From positions 1 through 21,539 of the forward strand of contig CAMLDW010000037.1 of assembly GCA_946479035.1 (NCBI GenBank): a stretch of 21,539 nucleotides of DNA, read 5' to 3'. This stretch comes from an uncultured Chthonomonadaceae bacterium. GTDB lineage: Bacteria; Armatimonadota; Fimbriimonadia; Fimbriimonadales; Fimbriimonadaceae. A model generated the notes under the pieces. The model saw only the letters and a list, made by a program, of their open reading frames with translations. It was not told the DNA's origin and did no database searches. Shown here piece after piece: positions 14,449 to 21,539 of the stretch (position 1 is its first letter; each line of letters starts with the position of its first letter). Both the position numbers and the translations under genes were made by a program.

Positions 14449-15099
14449 ATGCCCCTGACGGCCTTGGCGTTTGCGTTCGCGCTCCACCAGCTCGTCTACC
14501 CGCTGCGCTGGGAGCCGAAGAAGGGCGAGTCCTTCGTCTACGACTACTTCCTCAAGGACAAGGAGACCTCGGTCGAGGCCGCGATCAAGCGCGCGGTCAA
14601 GGGCGTCAAGAAGGACGGCTCCTTCGAGATCGAGAGCCGATCTCTCGGCGCGCTGGTGCGAACCGGCGCGAGCGAAGTGCGCGACGACCGCCCGAACGCC
14701 TCGACCGCAACCTTCGACCCCTCGGGGCACCTGGTCGCGATCACCGGCGGCATCGCGGGCCTCGCAAAGTACCGCTTTGCGATCTTGACGAGCTTCGTCG
14801 CGCCCCCTAAGGCCGTGGTGCCGAGCGACTCATGGAAGAGCGAGCGCGAAAAGGACCGGCCCGCCGGCCTCTCCGCGTCCTCCGTCACCTACACGTTCAA
14901 GTCCGTCACGGACGGCGTGGCAGAAGTGGGCTTCGTCTCGACGGAGTCGTCCGGCGCGTTCCCACAGAGCGCGACGGGCACGTGGTGGATCGACGCGAGG
15001 ACCGGGCTCGCGCTGAAGTTCGAGGCGAAGGTCAAGAACTTCGTGGGATCGGAGGGCGCAGAGACCGAACTGCGCCTCACTCTGCGCAAACCGAAGTGA
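14449..15099 (+). CDS. Small exported beta-rich protein, unknown function
   Basis: 216 residues. A short hydrophobic N-terminus (MPLTALAFAFALHQLVYPL) could be a signal peptide, though it lacks an early basic residue. The mature part reads as beta strands: RWEPKKGESFVYDYFLKD, SFEIESRSLGALVRTG, TATFDPSGHLVAITGGIAG, SVTYTFKSVTDGVAEVGFVS, and GTWWIDARTGLALKFEAKVK. The closing WxxDxxTGLxLKxE pattern recalls the secreted protein at 7233-8765 (VWFALDRGIIVKSEIDM) and proteins that measure a quantity against a baseline; that is resemblance of layout, not a proven family. No ribosome-binding site precedes the ATG; TAAGCT at 14437-14442 may act as a -10 for a leaderless message. It converges on coaBC and overlaps its end by 23 bases (15077-15099). 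I cannot assign a function. Confidence 0.7.
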   Translation: MPLTALAFAFALHQLVYPLRWEPKKGESFVYDYFLKDKETSVEAAIKRAVKGVKKDGSFEIESRSLGALVRTGASEVRDDRPNASTATFDPSGHLVAITGGIAGLAKYRFAILTSFVAPPKAVVPSDSWKSEREKDRPAGLSASSVTYTFKSVTDGVAEVGFVSTESSGAFPQSATGTWWIDARTGLALKFEAKVKNFVGSEGAETELRLTLRKPK

Positions 15100-16249
15100 G
15101 CAGCCAGAGCGCGCACTCAAGCTTGGAACGCCTTCCGCTCTTTTCCTCCCTTCCGTCCGCGAAGAGCAGCGTTAGCTCGTTGTAGTCGGAGTCGAACGCG
15201 ATGTCGCTCCGGCTGACGTCGTTGACGGCCACTGCGAACGCTCCCTTTCTCTCGATCTTCTGCTTCGCGGCGTCGAGCCCACCGCCCGGCTCAGCCGCGA
15301 ACGCGATGGTCCGACCTTTCGTGAGCTTGGAGAGCTCCGCAAGAACGTCCGGGGTCGGCTCGAGCTCCACGCTCTTCGGCTCTCCAGAGCGCACCTTTCC
15401 TTTCGCCCTGTCCGCGGGACGGTAGTCGGCGACGGCGGCGACGCCTACGATCAGATCCGCGCCCTTGGCGTGGGGCCTCGCCGCCTCCAGCATCTCCTGC
15501 GCCGTGCGCACTTGCACGACCGTCGCCCTCAACGGCACCGGCTCGCGCTGCGGCCCGGCCACGACGGTGACCTCCGCGCCCATCATCAGCGCGGCGCGCG
15601 CGACCGCTGCGCCCATCTTTCCGCTCGATCGGTTCGTGAGCACGCGCACGTCGTCGAGCGGCTCTTCCGTCGGGCCGCTGGTCACGAGCACCTTCTTTCC
15701 TTTGAGCGACTGCGCGACGCTAGCGACCGCCAGCACGGCCCTCACGATCTGTTCGACGCTCGCAAGCTTGCCCTGGCCCTGCTCGCCGCACGCGACCTCG
15801 CCCTCTTCCGGCTCGACGACCACCGCGGCGCGCGCGCGCAGCTTTTCGAGCGACTCGCGCACCGCGTCGTGCGCGAACATGCTCGGGTTCATCGCGGGCG
15901 CGAGCACGATCGGCCCCTCGTAGGCGAGCGCGAGCGTCGTGAGCATGTCGTCGGCGTAGCCGTTCGCGAGCTTGTTGAGTGCGTTCGCCGTGGCTGGCGC
16001 GACCACGAGCACGGAGGCAGAGCGCGCCCAGTCGATGTGCGCCATCCGCCCGCGCTCGGGCTCTTCGAAAGCGTCCTGCAGGCACGGCTGCCCGGTCAAT
16101 GCCTCAAAGAGCGCCGCAGTGACGAACCGCTGCGCGCCGTCGGTGAGGCAAGCGCGCACCGTGAAGCCCTCGCGCATCAGGGAGCGCGCGAGGTCGCACG
16201 CGCGGTAAGCGGCGACGGACCCCGAGACCCCGAGCACCAAGGTCTTCAC
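15077..16249 (-). CDS. coaBC: Bifunctional phosphopantothenoylcysteine decarboxylase / phosphopantothenate-cysteine ligase
   Basis: Two consecutive steps of coenzyme A synthesis: CoaB joins cysteine to 4'-phosphopantothenate using CTP and CoaC decarboxylates the product with FMN. The CoaC half (1-175) shows GVSGSVAAYRACDLARSLM, catalytic His71 (MAHIDWARSA), VAPATANALNKLANGYADD, PAMNPSMF with Asn121, and the flap Cys154 in ACGEQGQGKLA. The CoaB half (about 185-390) shows VLVTSGPTEEPLDDVRVLTN, RSSGKMGAAVARAA and VAAVADYRPADRAKGKVRS. Length 390 is typical. GTG start at 16249 overlaps the gmk TGA as GTGA, so the two are translationally coupled. rpoZ, often found between gmk and coaBC, is absent. 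Its 3' end overlaps the convergent gene by 23 bases. Confidence 0.96.
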   Translation of the reverse strand: MKTLVLGVSGSVAAYRACDLARSLMREGFTVRACLTDGAQRFVTAALFEALTGQPCLQDAFEEPERGRMAHIDWARSASVLVVAPATANALNKLANGYADDMLTTLALAYEGPIVLAPAMNPSMFAHDAVRESLEKLRARAAVVVEPEEGEVACGEQGQGKLASVEQIVRAVLAVASVAQSLKGKKVLVTSGPTEEPLDDVRVLTNRSSGKMGAAVARAALMMGAEVTVVAGPQREPVPLRATVVQVRTAQEMLEAARPHAKGADLIVGVAAVADYRPADRAKGKVRSGEPKSVELEPTPDVLAELSKLTKGRTIAFAAEPGGGLDAAKQKIERKGAFAVAVNDVSRSDIAFDSDYNELTLLFADGREEKSGRRSKLECALWLLTSVCAE

Positions 16250-16782
16250 GCGGTCGCCTCCACCAGCTTCCTCACCACCGACCCGACCTCGTCGTTCACG
16301 ATCTGCAGTTTGTACGTCCCTGCCTGGGCGATCTCGCCGCGGGCGTCGCTGAGCCTGCGCTGGATCATCGCCTCGTCGTCGGTGCCGCGACCGCGGATGC
16401 GCCGCTCCAGGTCTTCGTCCGAAGGAGGCAGCAGGAACACCGTGAGCGCGTCCGGCCGCTGGCGCAGCACCTCCGCCGCGCCCTGCACGTCGATCTTCAG
16501 CACCGGGATCCGCCCTTCGCGCTCAAGCTCTTCGGTCTCTTTGCGCGGCGACGCGTAGTAGTGGCCGTGCACCATCTTGTGCTCCAAGAACTGCCCCTCC
16601 CGCTCGAACATCATAAAAGTCTCAAGGTCCAGGAAGTTGTAGTCCCGCCCGTCCTCCTCCCCCTCGCGCGGAGGCCGCGTCGTGTAGGTGACGACGCGCG
16701 CCACGCGCGGGTCGGCGAGGAGCCACGCGTCGAGCACCGTGTCCTTGCCCACTCCGCTGGGCCCGCTCAGCACGACGATCAT
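16246..16782 (-). CDS. gmk: Guanylate kinase
   Basis: Phosphorylates GMP and dGMP to the diphosphates with ATP, in purine salvage and nucleotide supply. 178 residues, slightly shorter than the usual 190-210. P-loop GPSGVGKDT (7-15, Lys13), GMP-binding TYTTRPPREGEEDGRDYNFL (32-51) with conserved Arg36/Arg39 and Tyr48, EHKMVHGHYYASPR (67-80), the Walker B-like VLKIDVQGA (94-102), and the lid arginines in RRIRGRGTDDEAMIQRRL. P-loop residue 14 is Asp where Gly or Ser is common; this should not remove activity. ATG 16782 lies 4 bases after the yvcK stop, with GGTGA just upstream. Middle gene of a coupled yvlD-yvcK-gmk-coaBC run. Confidence 0.95.
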   Translation of the reverse strand: MIVVLSGPSGVGKDTVLDAWLLADPRVARVVTYTTRPPREGEEDGRDYNFLDLETFMMFEREGQFLEHKMVHGHYYASPRKETEELEREGRIPVLKIDVQGAAEVLRQRPDALTVFLLPPSDEDLERRIRGRGTDDEAMIQRRLSDARGEIAQAGTYKLQIVNDEVGSVVRKLVEATA

Positions 16783-16786
16783 TGTG

Positions 16787-18106
16787 TCACCGGTAGAGCA
16801 GGTCCATCAGGGCGTTGGCGAGCCGCGCCGGGTCGTGGCGCACGTAGTCGGTCTCGGACATCAGGTCGCCCGTGACCGGCTTGTACCCCATCTGCCTCAG
16901 TCGGTCGATGTCCGGCACGACCGCGTCCTGCCTGTGCCGGTGGTAGCGCGTCGCCGTCTCGGCGCTCGGAGAGACGACGTTCACCAGCACGTAGTCGCAC
17001 ACGCGCCCGTCGACGTTGGCCTCGAGCGCGACGACGTGCTCCGCCGCGGTGAACGCCTCGCTCTCGCCGCGCTGCGTCATGACGTTGCACACATATGCCT
17101 TGGTCGCCCTCGACGACTCGATCGCCTTTGCGATCCCCGGCACGAGAAGGGTAGGGATCACGCTCGTAAACACGCTGCCTGGGCCGATGACGATCATGTC
17201 CGCGGCGAGGATCGCCTCCAACGCCTCAGGGTGCGGCTCGACCTCCTCCGGGTCGAGGTAGATCCGCCGGATCGCCTTGCCCGACTCGACGATCGAAGTC
17301 TCGCCGCAGATCTCCGCGCCGTCCGCCATCAGCGCGCGCAGCCGTACGTGGTTGCGCGTCGAGGGGATGACGCGCCCGCGGATCGCCAGCACCTCGCTCG
17401 CCATCTGCAGCGCCGCGTCCACGTCCCCGGTCTGCTCGTAGAACCCCGCGATCAAGAAGTTCCCGATCGAGTGCCCGGAAAAGACGCCGCTCGACTTCTT
17501 AAAGCGGAACTGGAAGAGGTCCGTCATCCTCTTCTCCGCGTCGGCGAGCGCGACCAGGCAGTTGCGGATGTCCCCGGGCGGGATGATCCCCATCTCGTCC
17601 ACGAGCCGCCCGCTGCTGCCGCCGTCGTCGGTCACCGTCACGATCGCCGTGATGTTCGACGTGTACTGCTTCAGCCCGCGCAACAGGGTGCTGAGCCCCG
17701 TCCCGCCGCCCAGCGCGACGATGCGCGGGCCGAGCGCCAGCTGCTGCTTGCGCGCGTACGTGTCCATCACGCCGCGCCGCGAGTTCGGGTCCATCGCCTC
17801 CGCCACGCGCTTGTCGAAGCTCTTGACCCCCCAAACGACGACGTAGAACCCGAGCAGCACCAGCACGAGCCCCAGGACGTGCGTCACCGTGTCCGCCTGG
17901 TCGCCGAGCCCCATGCCCTGCAAGAACCCGTTCCAAGAGGAGGAAGAGCGCTCGTAGAAAGGCTCGAGCAGGGTCCGGAAGATGATGATCGTGCCGATCA
18001 GGAACACGAGCAGGCCCGCGACGGCGGCGGCGACGTAGCGGTATAGCCCTGCGGTCGGCGCAAGCAGACGGCGGAACCTGTGGCGCCTAGTCCTTCTTGT
18101 CTTCAT
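16787..18106 (-). CDS. yvcK: YvcK/CofD-like gluconeogenesis factor with N-terminal membrane anchor
   Basis: Member of the YvcK/CofD family, which in Bacillus binds UDP-sugars and is needed for growth on gluconeogenic carbon and for cell-wall homeostasis. The Rossmann-like core (about 128-439) shows IVALGGGTGLSTLLRGLKQY, VTVTDDGGSSGRLVDEMG, PPGDIRNCLVALADAEKRM, GHSIGNFLIAGF, IGPGSVFTSVIPTLLVPGIA and YVCNVMTQRGESE. Unlike the roughly 320-residue Bacillus protein it carries about 125 extra N-terminal residues with two hydrophobic segments (about 23-45 and 75-95), so it should be membrane-tethered with the core in the cytoplasm. ATG 18106 lies within the 3' end of the upstream membrane gene (20-base overlap). 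The joining to yvlD-like and gmk genes suggests an envelope/metabolism operon. Confidence 0.92.
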   Translation of the reverse strand: MKTRRTRRHRFRRLLAPTAGLYRYVAAAVAGLLVFLIGTIIIFRTLLEPFYERSSSSWNGFLQGMGLGDQADTVTHVLGLVLVLLGFYVVVWGVKSFDKRVAEAMDPNSRRGVMDTYARKQQLALGPRIVALGGGTGLSTLLRGLKQYTSNITAIVTVTDDGGSSGRLVDEMGIIPPGDIRNCLVALADAEKRMTDLFQFRFKKSSGVFSGHSIGNFLIAGFYEQTGDVDAALQMASEVLAIRGRVIPSTRNHVRLRALMADGAEICGETSIVESGKAIRRIYLDPEEVEPHPEALEAILAADMIVIGPGSVFTSVIPTLLVPGIAKAIESSRATKAYVCNVMTQRGESEAFTAAEHVVALEANVDGRVCDYVLVNVVSPSAETATRYHRHRQDAVVPDIDRLRQMGYKPVTGDLMSETDYVRHDPARLANALMDLLYR

Positions 18107-18473
18107 CCGGGATCAGGATCCCGAGCAGGCCGTACACGACGGACAGGACGACGCTCCCGACCAGCGCGGCCATGAAGTTCTCCACTCGGAATCCAATCTC
18201 AAGACTACCCGCGAGCATCAGCATCGCGGCGTTCACCACCAGCGAGAACAGGCCCAGCGTCAGGCAGGTCAGAGGCAGGGTGAGGAACTTGACGATCCTG
18301 CCCAGGGTCGCGTTGATCAGACCCAGCACCCCGGCGCCCAGCAGCACGTTCATCGCCCCGCCGAACGTGTCGTAGGGGGCCACGTCGAACCCCTTGACGA
18401 AGACGTTCGTCAGCTTCGCGGCGAGCACCAGCGCCACCGCGAACAAGATCCATCTCAGCAACAGCCGTCTCAA
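18087..18473 (-). CDS. YvlD-type small membrane protein (phage holin family IV)
   Basis: 128-residue protein with four hydrophobic helices: WILFAVALVLAAKLTNVFV, VLLGAGVLGLINATLG, FLTLPLTCLTLGLFSLVVNA and AALVGSVVLSVVYGLLGILI. The LGLINATLGRIVKFLTLPLT and TLGLFSLVVNA motifs are those of the YvlD family, annotated by similarity as 4-TMS phage holin superfamily IV. These are chromosomal housekeeping proteins of unknown role and not evidence of a prophage. The C-terminus is charged (IPDEDKKD). Start TTG 18473 with GGG three bases upstream is the best of weak options; an internal TTG four codons on is possible. It overlaps yvcK by 20 bases and is divergent from mutS with only 40 bases between starts. 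Confidence 0.85.
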   Translation of the reverse strand: MRRLLLRWILFAVALVLAAKLTNVFVKGFDVAPYDTFGGAMNVLLGAGVLGLINATLGRIVKFLTLPLTCLTLGLFSLVVNAAMLMLAGSLEIGFRVENFMAALVGSVVLSVVYGLLGILIPDEDKKD

Positions 18474-18513
18474 TGCCCTGCAACCCCGCTATCCGCCATA
18501 CTCAGCTCCTAGA

Positions 18514-21066
<2,553 letters not shown>

Positions 21067-21077
21067 CCTTTGGGAGT

Positions 21078-21103
21078 GCGGCGAATTATCGCCGCTTTGT
21101 CTT
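21078..21103 (+). terminator. Intrinsic terminator after mutS
   Basis: GCGGCGA (21078-21084) and TCGCCGC (21089-21095) form a perfect 7-bp stem with an ATTA loop, followed by TTTGTCTT. It begins 12 bases after the mutS stop. It is the only hairpin with a T-rich tail found in the window. Confidence 0.85.
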
Positions 21104-21150
21104 GCGCTTCGCGCCTGGGCGACCAACTGGATCGCCCCGGCATCAGACCC

Positions 21151-21539
21151 CTACGGCACGGTCGTGGCGGTGCCGACGGCCGAGTAGTTGCCCACCGGCT
21201 CGTCGTTCACGACGTACCGAAGCCGGTATCGCCGCACTTCCGGCTGGCCCGCGCAGCCTGCCGCCGCGCTTGCGCGCCGTCCAGAACGCGTTCTCTGCGG
21301 CGCAGCCGCAGCTCTCAGCGGCCCAGCCCCGGGTTTCCGCCTCCCTCCCTTGGTTCTCAGCGGCTTAGCCCCAGTTCTCCGGCTCGCAGCCCTGGTTCTC
21401 AGCCGCTCAGCCCCAGTTCTCTGCGGCTCAGCCCCAGTTCTCTGCGGCGCAGCCCTAGTTCTCTGCGGCTCAGCCCCAGTTCTCTGCGGCTCAGCCCTGG
21501 TTCTCTGCGGCTCAGCCCCAGTTCTCTGCGGCTCAGCCC
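21151..21539 (-). CDS. 3' part of an open frame: repeat region plus fibronectin-III-like tail (partial, possibly decayed)
   Basis: A minus-strand frame with stop TAG at 21151-21153 stays open to the window edge (128 codons plus a partial one) with no start inside. The last residues, RRYRLRYVVNDEPVGNYSAV and then GTATTVP, look like the closing F and G strands of a fibronectin type III domain. The preceding strands of that domain are missing: upstream residues (RTRSGRRASAAAGCAGQ) are Ala/Arg-rich, and before that the frame reads a PQRTGAE heptad from the 21-bp repeat. Either a gene was cut and extended by repeat growth, or a genuine protein carries a basic repeat. A GGGCGA/TCGCCC hairpin at 21117-21137 lies just past the stop in this orientation, without a T-run. 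Coding status is uncertain. Confidence 0.35.
   Translation of the reverse strand, partial: AEPQRTGAEPQRTRAEPQRTGAEPQRTRAAPQRTGAEPQRTGAERLRTRAASRRTGAKPLRTKGGRRKPGAGPLRAAAAPQRTRSGRRASAAAGCAGQPEVRRYRLRYVVNDEPVGNYSAVGTATTVP
21291..21539. repeat. 21-bp tandem repeat array, running off the window
   Basis: Eleven complete 21-base units, plus 18 bases of a twelfth, abut with no insertion or deletion from 21291. The consensus is TTCTCTGCGGCTCAGCCCCAG. Units at 21417, 21459, 21501 and 21522 match the consensus over the bases visible, and 21480 (CCTGG ending) and 21438 differ at a few positions; units at 21312, 21333 and 21375 are clearly degenerate. The array therefore ages toward mutS and is freshest at the window edge. 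Unit length divisible by three leaves several frames open, but the plus frame reading FSAAQPQ has TAG stops at 21366 and 21456. Confidence 0.92.

Noticed and set aside
16688..18046. Long plus-strand frame opposite yvcK and gmk
   Set aside because: Shadow of two well-identified genes; His/Arg/Asp-rich composition without hydrophobic or domain pattern. Similar antisense frames at 2254-3369, 6152-7153, 10525-11460 and 15470-16558 were dropped for the same reason.
18087..18473. Evidence of a prophage from the holin-type family name
   Set aside because: YvlD-type proteins carry that name by similarity only; no phage gene is nearby and the gene is embedded in a housekeeping run.
21291..21539. Possible CRISPR array
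   Set aside because: Units are contiguous 21-mers with no spacers and there are no cas genes.

Overview
This is a GC-rich (roughly two-thirds G+C by eye) bacterial chromosome segment, densely packed and almost entirely housekeeping in character. No tRNA, rRNA, CRISPR array, transposase or phage structural gene is visible. The best lineage guess is Armatimonadota, possibly a Fimbriimonadia-like organism. The guess rests on a pseudopilin-type C-terminal domain of the sort abundant in that phylum (KQVALGLIMYSADNDD and YADGHVVW in the gene at 13004-14383), frequent TTG starts, a membrane-anchored YvcK, a type I-beta DAHP synthase and a lexA whose promoter fits neither the E. coli nor the Bacillus SOS box. 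This is inference; Chloroflexota or another GC-rich phylum cannot be excluded.

Layout. (1) Positions 1-3501, minus strand: a tight run of a SurA/PpiD-like anchored chaperone, rsmI, and a Wza-type polysaccharide export protein, facing the 3' end of an unknown plus-strand gene at 1-38. (2) 3502-3642: a divergent control region with a near-consensus sigma-70 promoter for lexA, carrying repeats of an 8-base TAGTRGAC element that look like an unusual LexA operator. lexA (plus) ends tail-to-tail with a small lipoprotein gene that overlaps the end of pcrA/uvrD (both minus). (3) 7233-12940, plus strand: a secreted Gly-rich protein, tatC (which appears to start at CTG), an MrfA/YprA-type helicase and DAHP synthase. 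(4) 13004-14383, minus: an exported beta-propeller-like protein with a pseudopilin C-terminus; 14449-15099, plus: a small exported protein. (5) 15077-18473, minus: yvlD/holin-like membrane gene, yvcK, gmk and coaBC, overlapping or nearly so. (6) 18514-21066, plus: mutS, followed by a good intrinsic terminator. (7) 21104-21539: the 3' end of a minus-strand reading frame with a fibronectin-III-like tail, whose upstream part is an indel-free 21-bp tandem repeat running off the window.

How the genes relate. Four genome-maintenance genes lie within 18 kb (lexA, pcrA, an mrfA-like helicase, mutS) but in separate transcription units, so clustering does not prove co-regulation. Envelope functions recur: polysaccharide export, periplasmic folding, Tat translocation, YvcK/YvlD membrane proteins and four exported proteins of unknown role. 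gmk and coaBC supply GMP phosphorylation and coenzyme A synthesis; the DAHP synthase opens aromatic biosynthesis.

I see no clear new multi-gene system. The observations most worth follow-up are the putative new LexA operator, the CTG-initiated tatC with a 29-base palindrome over its first codons, the propeller-pseudopilin fusion, and the 21-bp repeat that stays open on the minus strand.
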